Under the pieces are notes generated by a model. It was not told the origin of the DNA. It worked only from the letters and a program-made list of their open reading frames with translations, and searched no databases. From Furcasterigmium furcatum (taxonomy: Eukaryota; Ascomycota; Sordariomycetes; Glomerellales; Plectosphaerellaceae), in NCBI GenBank assembly GCA_001599815.1, contig BCIA01000004.1:1056862-1120861 (forward strand): DNA of 64,000 nt, in the 5' to 3' direction. Of this stretch, positions 54,201 to 64,000 are shown one piece after another. Made by a program: the position numbers and the translations under genes. Positions within the stretch are counted from its first letter, which is position 1. Each line of letters begins with the position of its first letter.

Positions 54201-55508
54201 GGCCCGCAAGAACTTTGCCGGCGCCATCGGCGCGCCCAAGATCCCGAATGTCACCTGGGACGATGTCGGCGGTCTCGGCTACGTGAAGGAGGCCGTTCGG
54301 GAGACGATCCAGCTGCCGCTGGAACGACCCGAGCTATTCGCCAAGGGTATGAAGAAGAGGTCCGGTATCCTATTCTACGGACCCCCAGGCACGGGCAAAA
54401 CGCTCCTGGCCAAGGCGATTGCCACGGAGTACAGCCTCAACTTCTTCAGTGTCAAGGGCCCCGAGCTGCTCAACATGTACATTGGCGAGTCCGAAGCCAA
54501 CGTGCGCCGCGTCTTCCAGAAGGCCAGAGACGCGCGGCCGTGTGTCGTCTTCTTCGACGAACTGGACTCTGTCGCGCCGAAGCGTGGAAACCAGGGCGAC
54601 AGCGGTGGCGTCATGGACCGCATCGTGTCCCAGCTCCTGGCCGAGCTCGATGGCATGTCTGGCGGCAGCGACGGAGGAGGCGGCGTGTTCGTCATCGGCG
54701 CGACGAACCGACCGGACCTTCTGGATCCGGCGCTCCTGCGACCCGGCCGATTCGACAAGATGCTCTACCTGGGCGTCGCCGACAACCGCGACAAGCAGCT
54801 CAAGATCCTCGAGGCTGTCACTCGCAAGTACGTGCAACCCCTGGCGGCGGCCGCCCACCCGTCCCCGAACACCGCACTGACTGATGCAGATTCACGCTCC
54901 AACCGTCGCTCTCCCTGCCCCGCGTCGCGGCGCAGCTCCCATACCACTACACGGGCGCCGACTACTACGCGCTGTGCAGCGACGCCATGCTCAAGGCCAT
55001 CACGCGGCAGACGGCGTCCGTCGACGCCAAGATCGCGGCGATCAACGCCGACGGGCGGAGATACCCCATCTCCACGGCCAATTTCTTCGACCACCACGCG
55101 AGGCCCGAGGACGTCGCCGTCGTCGTGTCCGAGGAAGACTTCCTCGCGGCCAACCACGAGCTCGTGCCCAGCGTCAGCGCGGGCGAGCTGGCGCGGTACG
55201 AGATCATGCGCGCCTCTTTTGAGGGGAGCGGCAGCAGCGGCGAAGGCGCGCCGCCGCCGCCGAACGGGACTGACATGACGCGCCCGCCGAACGCCAGGGT
55301 CGTGTCCGGGGGCTCGACGGCGTCAAAGGGCAAGGGGAAGGCGGTGGCGAGGGACAAGGGGAAGGGGAAGGCGCTCGCCGTGGACAGCGAGGAGGAGTAC
55401 GGGTCTGATGACGAGGGCGGGCGGGGGGCCAATGGGAGGGTGAATAAGGGGAAGGGCAAGGCCTCGTTTGAGCCGGGGACTGCGAGCGATGACGATGGGT
55501 TGTATTGA
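51232..55508 (+). CDS. PEX6: Peroxin-6, AAA ATPase of the PTS1 receptor export complex
   Basis: Three exons (51232-51397, 51458-54827, 54890-55508) encode 1384 residues, in the range of filamentous-fungal Pex6. Pex1-Pex6 is the double-ring ATPase that extracts ubiquitinated Pex5 from the peroxisome membrane. After the N-terminal domains come two AAA modules. D1, from about 741, is degenerate: the Walker A position reads LLTSTHRHVGKAT and Walker B is not acidic (ALLFKHVDALT). D2 is intact: VTWDDVGGLGYVKE, Walker A GPPGTGKT at 1030-1037, Walker B VVFFDE with D1089/E1090, then ATNRPDLLDPALLRPGRFDK. Catalytic activity therefore rests in D2, as known for Pex6. The C-terminal tail is Lys/Gly-rich and low complexity (SKGKGKAVARDKGKGKA). 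The polyalanine and polyarginine N-terminus is also low complexity. Confidence 0.95.
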
Positions 55509-56011
55509 GTCGGGTTCTGGGGGTGTATATACGGGCTGTACAATATGGATGACTGCATTGGGCGGCTGAGGTCTATTGCATGTGGGTATGAATCTGCCAC
55601 TCTATAGGGCTCGTTTGAATGAGTATCTGTTGGAAATGTTACCGTCGCGATGCCGGAGCTCCGACTCCCGGCCGGGAAATGTGGAGCACGGGCCGCCAGC
55701 TTCGGTCGGGTACTTACGTTTGTCTGTGTTTCTGGGCACCAAGATTGTTTGAGGCACCTAAGTGCGCCTTATTGTGTACTATGGGTTATTCCGGGATGTC
55801 GGGTGGTGTAGTGTAGTCGTCACACGCTTCGCCCCAGAGGTTCCGTGCAGTGCATCATGATATCATCAGACCTACAGACGACTTCCCCCAACGCTAGGAG
55901 CATCCAGATACAAATCAAGCTGGCAGCAGACCGTCCCGACCGACATCCTTCGCCCTGAAATGCTGAACCGCCCAACCAGACAGGCATACTCGTCGCAGAC
56001 CGCTCCATCGC
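55509..56011. other. Convergent 3' spacer, PEX6/SH3BGR-like gene
   Basis: About 500 bp between two stop codons on opposite strands. No gene is seen. Confidence 0.45.
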
Positions 56012-57226
56012 TCACTTCTTGACCGGCTCCGCTTTCGCAGCCGGCTTCTTGACTTCCTCCTCCTCCTCCTCCTCCTCCTCCTCCTCGTCATCGTCGTCCT
56101 CTTCCTCGCTGCTCTCCTCCTCGCTGGACTCTTCCTCCGACGACTCCTCGTCCTCCTCGGGTATCGCCTCGGCTTTCTCGACGGCCTTGATCTCCTCCTC
56201 CGACGCGGCCGCGACCACGGAGCCCCTGTGCACCGTGACGGGCGGCTCGAACGACTCGGTCGACTTCCACCGCGCGGTCGTGGGGCTCTGCACGCTCTCG
56301 GTCGCGGGCAGCGCGTCGGTCGAGGACGTCGCGGGCGCCCAGGTGCCCGTCGTCGGGGACTGGACGGAGGTCACGTTGCCGCCGATCTTGACGGTGCCGG
56401 GCGGCACGTTGCTGGCGGCGCTGGCGAGGGAAGCCGATCTCTCCGGCGTCGCGGGGGCGGCGTCGGCGTCGGCGCTCTTGGGGCTCTCTTCGGTCTCCTT
56501 CTTAGCCTCGGACTCAGCCTCGGCCGCCTTCTTCGCCTCGGCCTCCTTTCCGGCCTTGCTCCCGTGGACCTTCTCCCGCAGGGACTGCAGCCTCAGCTCC
56601 TTAGCCTTCTGGGCGGCCTCGTCCGCGATGGAGCGGATGGGGAGGGCAACCTTCTCGGCGGCCTTTTCCACGATGCCGGGCTCCTTCTTCGGCTCCGCCT
56701 TCTTCTCTGTGGACGACGACGCTTCGGCGCTGGCGTCAGCTTTCGGCAAGGGAGGCGCGGCGGGTGCTGCGGCGGGCTTGGCGGCGGCCTTCCTGATGGG
56801 CTTCGGGGGATCCTTGGGCTTGTTGTGGATGTTGGGGATGGTGAACTCGTCGTAGTAGATCTTGACGTGCTGCTTGAGCTCGCCGTACTCGTTCCAGTCC
56901 TCGATCTCGACGAGGTCCTGCGCGGGGGGGCGTTAGTCTTGGGCAGTCACTGGGGGTATTGGGGAGGTACGTACACCGAGGACGAGGCCCTCCTGGATGA
57001 GGCCGGGCAGTTTCCTCACGCGGCCGCTCTCGTCCTTGCCGGCGCGGCGGCCCCAGAGCATGCGGGCCTTCTGATCGACTGCGATATCGACGGCCTTGAA
57101 GGGGACGCGGTTCGCGCGGAGGATGGTCTCGAGGCGGGAGGTCGCGGTGACGATGTGCGAGGAGCCGGCCGTCAGGGAGGTGAAGATGTAGAGGGCCGGG
57201 TCGGTCGAGTATGTGTTGGACGCCAT
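56012..57226 (-). CDS. SH3BGR-like thioredoxin-fold protein with acidic C-terminal tail
   Basis: Two exons (57226-56975 and 56917-56012) encode 385 residues. Residues about 1-110 form a thioredoxin-like SH3BGR/glutaredoxin-related domain: ALYIFTSLTAGSSHIVTATS, then KAVDIAVDQKARMLWGRR and KLPGLIQEGLVLGDLVEIED. There is no CxxC active site, so no redox activity is expected. The rest is low complexity: an Ala/Lys/Glu-rich likely coiled coil (about 145-215), a Ser/Thr-rich part with repeated VQSPTT, and a terminal Ser/Glu then poly-Glu run ending in a Lys/Ala-rich stretch. The poly-Glu is encoded by a TCC-type microsatellite on the plus strand at about 56056-56088. Function in fungi is not known to me. 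Confidence 0.82.
56056..56088. repeat. Trinucleotide microsatellite (coding poly-Glu)
   Basis: A run of TCC/CCT triplets on the plus strand encodes the poly-Glu tail of the SH3BGR-like protein on the minus strand. Length polymorphism between strains is likely. Confidence 0.85.
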
Positions 57227-58612
57227 GGCTGTTGCTGCTGTCGGGTGGGATTTGACGTCAGAAGATGGTGGCGTCGCCGTCGTGGGAAACGCGGGGCAGG
57301 ATGAGGTGCGCTCGTCGGGGGTGCGGGGTTCAACGCCTATGAGTCGAGCTGGCTGTGGGCGAAGAAGAATGTCACCTCCAGGGTGCGTGTCTGCTGGTGT
57401 ATGTGGGTGGTCCAAGATGAGGACGAGGCCTGGCGGGTGCGCTTTGCTGGAGGTCAGGTCGAGTCGGGTCGGGAGTTGCGTCAGTTGCGTCAGTCAGGTC
57501 CACGTCGGTGAAACGCGGTGGCCATCGTGCGGGGGCGGGGTCGAGTGTCGCAGTGTTTCCTTCCCTCCCTCAGCAGGTGCACACGAGAGCAGCTGCCTCC
57601 CCAAGAGTTTGGATCTCCCAACCACTAAAACGAGTACTAACAGTGAACTCTTTTCATCCTCAAGTGAGGCCCATAAATGGAGTCCATCCTCTTGAGACTC
57701 AACCATCTCACCGGCGATTGCGGTTGAGCGCTCTATTGTCCTCTGCCTCCTTACCACATGAGACGAAGTATGGCCTACCGATCAGGGTCATTGACGACCC
57801 TGAGCATCTGCTCTGACAACATCATTTCGAGTCGCGGGCTTCCATCACCTCGGCGTGGAATTGCAGCCTCGCATGAGAACTCTCGAGAACCATCACATGC
57901 CGCATACGCGCCGACGATCTTCCAGCGGGCCAAGGCGCATTCAGTGTTCGCTGTCGATGCCGAGGTTGGCATGTCCTGAGAGATGGACCAGCTCGAACCA
58001 AGTCACGGTCAAATTGGGCAAGGCGAAGAAGCAGACGCCCCAGCCGGACGCTGAACGCGATCGACTCAGTCCATGCCATCTAATGTTATTCGCTCCCTGA
58101 GAGCCTCCTCCTATCCCAGGGTCTCGTCGCACCCTGATTAACCTCCTTCCTGTGTCGCCTTAGTTGCGCCGGGGAGCTTCCCCTTGGACCCAAGGACATC
58201 ATCACGGGGAACGTGCCACGGCACCGCGATGCCTGCTAGCTGCCCTCCTAGCTGTCGGACAATAGATTGTGAGGACCTCCCAAGAGTATCGTGAAATTGG
58301 CTGTGCGAGGGTCTGGCGTTTCACGATCCCGACCCTGGCGCTCTGGCGGTCCTTAGTGGTTACCGTGCCGCCATTTGGCCTGGACGAGCACGCGAGCGCC
58401 AAGGATATGTCGTATCGCGAGGTCGCACAGCACGAGTTTATTGACGGAGACCTCTGCACTGCGTCTGTACGAGCAGTCGTGCAGGAACCATGACGCCTCG
58501 ATTGTGCAAGTCAGTGCTCATTGCAATGGTGCTCGGACGACCGTGGGGGTGGTTGATGAGTCAGAAAGCTGACTATATAGTTTCCAGTTCAAGTAAGTTG
58601 TGTCGACCAATT
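57227..58612. other. Intergenic region upstream of the tRNA gene
   Basis: About 1.4 kb containing the promoter of the minus-strand SH3BGR-like gene. Chance frames only. Confidence 0.45.
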
Positions 58613-58699
58613 GGCAGATTCGTCTAGTGGTTAGGACGCTGGATTTTGAAGAAATTCCTTCACCTTCCAGAAGCACCGGTTCGATCCCGGTATCAGCCT
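58613..58699 (+). tRNA. tRNA-Gln(UUG) with a 15-nt intron
   Basis: The cloverleaf is readable: D-arm GTCT..GGAC (58622-58637), anticodon stem CTGGA/TCCAG, T-arm ACCGG-TTCGATC-CCGGT (58675-58691), acceptor 3' strand ATCAGCC, discriminator T at 58699. The loop reads TTTTGA, giving anticodon TTG (58645-58647). The intron at 58649-58663 follows the base 3' to the anticodon, the normal place for eukaryotic tRNA introns; removal leaves a standard 72 nt body. The acceptor stem has one A-A mismatch: the 5' strand is GGCAGAT, but GGCTGAT would pair perfectly. A T7 run follows at 58703-58709. Either a functional tRNA with one mismatch or a decaying copy. Confidence 0.85.
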
Positions 58700-58702
58700 G
58701 CC

Positions 58703-58709
58703 TTTTTTT
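58703..58709 (+). terminator. RNA polymerase III terminator of tRNA-Gln
   Basis: Seven consecutive Ts begin four bases after the tRNA 3' end, the standard Pol III termination signal. Confidence 0.85.
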
Positions 58710-59910
58710 GCATTTTTTTCAGGGCGCGCCCCTGCCTCTGGGGAGCCATCAAAGTTACCCCTGGCTTTTTAGCACCACCGGCTAAATGGCGACATGGACA
58801 AACATCAAGCACGACATTATTGAGGCGGCGTACGAGTAAGTAGGGGCACTATTGCACCGCGTCGATGAATTGGGGGTGAAGGGCACCACACAGGGAACCC
58901 AAGACGCCTCTCGGGACCACGAGCATGTTGGGACAACCATCAGCTGAACTCGCCGAGGCAAGCAGACGAACCCGATCTGCTCGCTTTGCTTTTACGTGGC
59001 GACCAGGTGACAGTCCGCAGAACGAGTGCGTGGCTTTGCGACAGTTGTCCTCGCAGAGACAACCGGCCACTCGGATCCAATCCTCTTGAGTCATCCATCC
59101 ATAGGCCGCTGCGCTGTTTTACAGCCACCCAGCTGCGCGAGTTAAAAAAGAACCGCCGTGAGGGAGGGCCCCGTCGCAAAACTTGAACTCTGCTTGTCTG
59201 CGCCGGTGGCGTCGACAGGGATCTGGCGGTTCTTGGGCGATCCCTCACCCATCCAGGGACGGGCATGTCAGGCACCGGCCAATCATATCCGCGCGCGACC
59301 GGGATGGCCCCGGTATTACAGGGACAACGCAGCGGGTGTCCGGATCCACCGCCGCCCCTTGGGTCCAATTGGCGCCCCTCGGGCCCCCTTTTTCTTCTTC
59401 CTGCCAACTCCATCGCCGACGCCAGCGCCAACGCCAGCACCAACCTTGGCTGCGTGATGGTGTCCGCCGGTCCGCCTGCTGCAAGGCACCAAGGGCACCA
59501 TGCCACCAAGTACCGGCGGGCCAACAAACCCAACGCAGGGCCAGACCAGGCCGACGGGTACCTTTGGGAGTCGATGGAGGGGCGTCTCGCGGCCGCAGTG
59601 GACGAGTCGGGCGGCGGTCTGGGGCGACGGCGGAGGAGGAGTGGAGGGAAGCATGGCAGAGATGGCATGGCGCGAAAAGAAAGCGGCCCGCGCCCGGTCT
59701 TTGAGAAATTTTCCAAGGGGCATCCCTCAACTGTCCGGGCTGACAGACGGGGGCTAGAGGAAGAAGGATGGGAGGGGAGGGCTTGGACTGGGACTTGGAC
59801 CTGGACCGGGACCGGGACCTTGGGCCTTGTGCTGTGCGCTGGTGCTGGCTGTGCTCTGTTCTGCCCTGTTCTGCCCCCAGCATCTTTGTCCCCATGCCGG
59901 CAGTGCCCCC
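58710..59910. other. Intergenic region, no gene seen
   Basis: About 1.2 kb of GC-rich sequence with long but compositionally odd frames on several strands. A 17-codon frame at 58786 that runs into GTAAGT has no matching downstream exon. Confidence 0.45.
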
Positions 59911-60233
59911 GGGATAAATAGCCCAGAGCCCGCATCGATCGCCCACCCACACCTCCGGTTCCCTTCCCCTTTCCTCTCTCTCCCCATCACTGACTTCGTT
60001 GCGTCTTTCGTACACACACATTCCTTCTGCTTCACCAAGCTACGTGCCTCGCTGCACTTGACCTTCATTATCGGACACACTCGATACATTCATTCAACAA
60101 CAACCCAACCGTCGCAGGTCGTTCATCCGTTCGCTCTTTGGAGGATCAACACCGACGTTTCAAGACAATCATCAGCATCTATCAAACGAAACAAACATCT
60201 CAAGTTTAGACTCTAAGCAACCTACCTGTCAAA
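59911..60233 (+). promoter_or_regulatory. TATA element and leader of the GPI-protein gene
   Basis: GATAAATA at 59913-59920 is a good TATA candidate. It is followed by a long C- and T-rich tract (about 59940-60000), then a CA-rich leader ending in CTGTCAAAATG, with A at -3 of the start codon. This is the look of a highly expressed fungal gene. Confidence 0.6.
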
Positions 60234-60767
60234 ATGCGTTTCACCACCATCTTCACCCTCATGGCCGCTGGCAGCGCCATCGCCTCCTACCAGCCCCCCG
60301 CCGACGAGGACACCACCACCCTCACCTCCACCACCACCCACTTCATCACCGTCACCAAGTGCGCCGACACCAACCCCGACTGCCCTCACAACCAGCCCTC
60401 CACCTCGACTCCCCCCGCCGAGCCCACCCCCGAGGTCTCCAGCTACGCGCCTATCCCCTCTCCCGAGCCTGTGCCCGAGCCCGAGACCTCCTCCGAGATC
60501 GTCATCGTCGAGACCTCCTCCGCCGTCTACGAGGAGCCCTCCTCGTCCGTCTACTACCCGGTCCCCTCCAACTCCACCTCCTACGGCGTCCCCTCCGCCT
60601 CCGAGAGCTACCCTGTCGTCACCTCCATCGAGACCGAGGTCGCCCGCCCCAGCTCGACTCCCGTCGAGTCGCCCTCCCAGGTCCCCGAGAGCGGTGCCGC
60701 CGGTGTCGCTCTCCAGGGCGGCGTCCTGGCCGGCATGCTCGCCGTCGGCATCGCCGCTCTCCTCTAA
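60234..60767 (+). CDS. Small GPI-anchored Ser/Thr/Pro-rich cell-surface protein
   Basis: One exon encodes 177 residues. Residues 1-17 (MRFTTIFTLMAAGSAIA) are a signal peptide. A TTTLTSTTTHFITVTKC segment, common at the start of fungal wall proteins, follows, with two cysteines (KCADTNPDCP) that could pair. The middle is Pro/Ser/Thr/Glu-rich and probably O-glycosylated, with an NST sequon. The C-terminus ESGAAGVALQGGVLAGMLAV plus a short hydrophobic end is a GPI-attachment signal, with the omega site likely among the small residues SGAA. Codons are strongly C-ending, suggesting high expression. It is probably a plasma-membrane or wall protein; no enzymatic domain is seen. Confidence 0.85.
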   Translation: MRFTTIFTLMAAGSAIASYQPPADEDTTTLTSTTTHFITVTKCADTNPDCPHNQPSTSTPPAEPTPEVSSYAPIPSPEPVPEPETSSEIVIVETSSAVYEEPSSSVYYPVPSNSTSYGVPSASESYPVVTSIETEVARPSSTPVESPSQVPESGAAGVALQGGVLAGMLAVGIAALL

Positions 60768-63700
60768 GCGGATGGCGCGAACNCCCCGCCTCTGCTCTTG
60801 AAACCATTTCTCTTCGTGTGACGGCGGCCCACCGCCGTCATTGCATTTTGCACCACTTCTTCTTACCTTCTCAGACGGATACCACATTACTTCTCCGGGG
60901 ATAGGGCGATTGGGGATATTTTTTGAATTTCAGGGGACACTTGTCCCCGCAACCTTTTTGGATGTTGTTGTTTTGGGGGAGTTGAGATATCCAAACCAGG
61001 AGTTCCACAGGGGATCTGTTTCTGGATCATCAGATGCTACAGGCTGGCAGACAGAAAGGAAAGAGGGTCACGCTCACGAACATGTTGCATAGGGTACGAG
61101 GGGGTACGTACGCCTCGCGAGACGATGCACATACCTCTTTTTCCGTACCTACGTTATGACAAACAATGACAAGCCTCTCATGACAATGCTGCTCTGGACT
61201 TTGATTTTGTGATGTATCTGTGCCTTTCTTTGTTTCGTCCCTCGAGTCTTATTATAAGCGAAGGGCTCTTTGTCCCGACGTCAGGGTCGTGGCTGGAACT
61301 CGCTTTCGGGGGCGGCAGTCGTCTAGTTTATTGCTCGCTTCATAGCCCCCGAGGAATGCTAGCGAAACGTGGAGGTCATCTAACGTGCATTGCCGAATGC
61401 TAAAAAAAGGGGTCTGTCATCGCGCATTCCCATCCTCATGCACACGTGCTCTTGCTGCAGCGGGAATACTAAAAGTTACCGCGTGCTACTGCTCCTGCCG
61501 ATGCTGCTGGAATGCCACTGGAAGTTTCATCGTCTTCTATCCACATTCCGCGGCGCGGGCCGCTAACGTACCTGTCAGCCTCCCGCCGTTTCAGGATTCC
61601 AATTGGGGCTAAAAGTGCTCGTCTCATGTCAGCCCGCCCGCACCAGTTTGACACGCGCGATGACCACGAGATGGTATAAGCTGTGATCGACTTGAAGAGA
61701 AGAAGACTGTTGAGCATGCCAAACTTTGGAAAAAGGGAAAATTCATAGTGATACAGAATCCTGCTGCTGCAAACTTTTGGTTCCCGCCCACGCTGGGCCC
61801 CGAGTCCACTGAAGGCGCCACATCCTCATCGTACAATTTCGCCTCGCTCTCCCTTTGGATGCGCCCAGGTGCATTGCTCGCCGAACATCGTCGTGCAACA
61901 GTCAAATTGTTAAATCCAGACGGCTCCCTCTCTCAATCTTGTCCTTCTCCCCGTTGTTAACCCGCTCTGGTCATGTTGTCAGCTCCCCATGGGCATGGCA
62001 GTGCTCGGCCCGGTACTCACCCGCACTTCCCGGATTTACACGTCGAGCAGAGACTCTCCCCCGCGGACGTCTTATTCGAGCAGTTGCACGGGTTGACATG
62101 GTGGTGATCGCATTCCTTCTCGGCCATCGTGAATGGTTTGTTGCTTGAGGTCCTCGGTCGAGTCTGTTCGTGGCATGCGCCGTGGTTCGAGCGCCGGGTA
62201 AAATCACAGGCCGTGGCCTGACTGCTGCTTTCGGTGGTGGTGTTGCTGCTGCTGCTGCTGCTCGCCCCCCGACACCTTGTTGCCCTTCCTCGTCGTCGTC
62301 TTATGTCTTGACCGAAATGCCCTCCCTGTCGGCCCGGTCCGCTATCAGGTCCGAGCAGCAGACGGAAAACGTCGTCTGGCGGCCCAACAAGGCGATGATT
62401 CTCGGTGAACCTGGAACACCCCCCGGTCTACTGGTCCTCCTGCGCAGGTTTTTCTTCTCCTCTTCTCAGTTCGGACGAACCGGTGGGCAATGGCAAGGTC
62501 CCCCCGTTGTTGTTTGGCAGGTGGTGGCGGCGGCGCGGTCTGGTCTGGTCTGTGGCTCGATGTTCGTCCGTCCAGGTGGCTGCTCGTTGGAACTTGCGAC
62601 GGGCACTGTTACGGCGTGTTTTCCTCTCCCGGGCTGCCCTCCTGCAAGCAGACGGGGGGCCCTTCTTCTTAAATAACTCCCACAAAAGTGACAACTCAAC
62701 TGCGTCCGTCCGGTTTTCCCCTCCAGGCCCTGCCCGGCCTGCGGCACCGCATCCAACCTTGCCCGCCCCCCATCCGACCCATGGATGGGAACCAGGCCAC
62801 CCACGCATCCCAGCATACCACATGCAGGTCATCGTGGGAGCGCTAGCACTAGCTGCGTCTCTGCCGTGGCAGCAGCACGCACGCACGCACGCACAGCACG
62901 CGCAGGAAGAAGCGGGCTCGCTCGCTGGCCCCATTGATGCAAGACTCGACGTGGAGGGACGAACTTCAGGTTGGTCGGCAGGTCCTGGCGCGCGGGCGGC
63001 ATCCTGCTGTTGGGTAGAGCGGGAGCGGGAGGCCGACCAAGCGCGGGACGGCCCCGGGAGCATCTCCCGCGCCCCGGCGCTTGATCTTTGCTTCTTCGAT
63101 GCTGTCACCACCGGCTGCTGCCCGGCGACCGGCAGTATTACGAGAGAGCAAACGGCGCGCGAAGGAGCGCAAGCCGTGCTGTGAGACCCGGTACCTGCAG
63201 ACGGGCTCGCCAGGATGACCGCAGGCCCCCTGTGCTGCTGTTGCTGCAGGATTGCTGGTCGTCATCCATGGTCCATCGCACCTTTTCTGTCGTCAGGGTT
63301 TCTCCGTTGACACACGCCACAGCCCTCCCCGATGACGGGATCACCATGCCTCGACGTCGTATCTATACGATCAGGTATAGTTCCTCGCCAGAGACATGCG
63401 ATACCCTAGACCGACAGACCCCCAAGGCCTCAGGGACAGGCTGACAGCCCGGTGCCATGCCAGCCCACCAACCAGCCTAGGGCCGGTCCGGACGGACTTG
63501 GCTCCTTCTGCGAGAATGAAAAAATGAGCTGCATTAGCGGCGGCCAGGGGCCCAGGGGGGTCCCCTGGATCCCGGGCTTGGTGACGGCGAGGCGTGGGGA
63601 ACCTCTGCCCATATCAGGTACGCAGCACGCAGCGCAGCCGGAGAACGAGCGGTTCTGGGCGGGGAGCCGCCCTGTAATTTCAGGCGACCGTCAGTTATCA

Positions 63701-64000
63701 GCTCGACTCGAGCCCTGGGTGGGTGACGGCGCAGCCAGCTCCGGGCCGTCCGGGCTCATCTTCCCCACGGCAGACGAAAGCGGACTCTCACACCGAGGCC
63801 GCCGGTGGGCGCTGATGTCACTGCTTCGACGACCCCCATGAGGCGCATCGGGCGGGTAAACGATGCAGATAAACCTGAGACATCGCCAGGGTTGTCCCGC
63901 CCGCGGCGGCGTATCCGCCCACGCACCTAGGGATCCCGCGTCGAGGGCGGCCGGCTGCCGAGTGTGACACTGCTCCGGGCTTGCATATGCCCATCATCAC
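60768..64000. other. Right-hand intergenic region, no supported gene
   Basis: About 3.2 kb with the 3' UTR of the GPI-protein gene and then DNA without credible coding exons. Simple repeats occur: CTG triplets at 62240-62262 and CGCA tetramers at 62876-62896. Frames up to 259 codons (62405-63184) are low-complexity and lack motifs. The region may be the promoter of a gene beyond the window. Confidence 0.45.
60783..60783. other. Ambiguous base (N)
   Basis: One undetermined base lies 16 nt past the stop of the GPI-protein gene. It affects no coding frame called here. Confidence 0.95.

Noticed and set aside
58786..58845. ATG-initiated 17-codon frame ending at a perfect GTAAGT donor
   Set aside because: No acceptor with an in-frame downstream exon could be found; kept only as a possible gene remnant.
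62405..63184. 259-codon frame near the right edge
   Set aside because: Low complexity, overlaps equally long frames on the other strand, and includes a CGCA microsatellite.
1..64000. Search for CRISPR arrays, phage or insertion elements, PKS/NRPS clusters, and RIP-mutated transposons
   Set aside because: No direct-repeat arrays with spacers, transposase or reverse transcriptase motifs, megasynthase domains, or AT-rich tracts were seen.

Overview
The window is nuclear DNA of a filamentous ascomycete (Pezizomycotina), most likely a Sordariomycete. Three things point there. Genes are split by 45-75 nt GT-AG introns with CTAAC-type branch sites. The spliceosomal RNA is a eukaryotic U2. The proteins include several fungal types: a C2H2 plus fungal-specific regulator, a Rhodopsin/SAT4-type seven-helix protein, a Reg1-like PP1 subunit and a GPI-anchored wall protein. 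Sampled intergenic stretches are GC-rich, and I saw no AT-rich RIP-like tracts or transposon genes. I rebuilt exon structures by hand; each model keeps its frame across every junction.

Layout. 1-1060: 3' part of a questin oxidase-like gene. 1503-4127: RAD17 checkpoint clamp loader. 4551-4737 (-): U2 snRNA. 8416-12118: a 1215-residue conserved fungal protein of unknown function with a long leader. 15122-17007 (-): a Reg1-like PP1 regulatory subunit with a probable 5' UTR intron. 17008-26342: a 9.3 kb stretch with no credible gene. 26343-34131: a compact housekeeping block of TRM5 (-), an AlkB-type dioxygenase (+), NUS1 (-) and SEC10 (+). 34389-50550: a metabolic and accessory block holding a steryl-ester-hydrolase-like lipase (-), an amino acid permease (-), an amidase (+), a C2H2 transcription factor (-), a Rhodopsin-domain membrane protein (+) and a secreted FAD oxidoreductase (+). 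51232-57226: PEX6 (+) and an SH3BGR-like acidic-tailed protein (-). 58613-58699: an intron-containing tRNA-Gln(UUG). 60234-60767: a small GPI-anchored protein. The rest, to 64000, shows no gene.

How the genes relate. TRM5 (tRNA m1G37 methylation) and the AlkB protein (oxidative demethylation of nucleic acids) diverge from a 427 bp spacer. NUS1 and SEC10 serve dolichol synthesis and exocytosis. The permease and amidase are head to head over an 810 bp promoter with three HGATAR motifs and three sets of short tandem repeats, and a zinc-finger regulator lies just beyond the amidase. This is the best candidate here for a small local nutrient-acquisition unit. No PKS, NRPS, terpene synthase, CRISPR or phage-like system was found, and I see no clear undescribed multi-gene system. 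The most unusual items are the gene desert, a 28-codon uORF that ends on the start codon of the unknown 1215-residue protein, the repeat-rich permease/amidase promoter, a tRNA-Gln with an acceptor-stem mismatch, and a PIP-like box on the AlkB protein.
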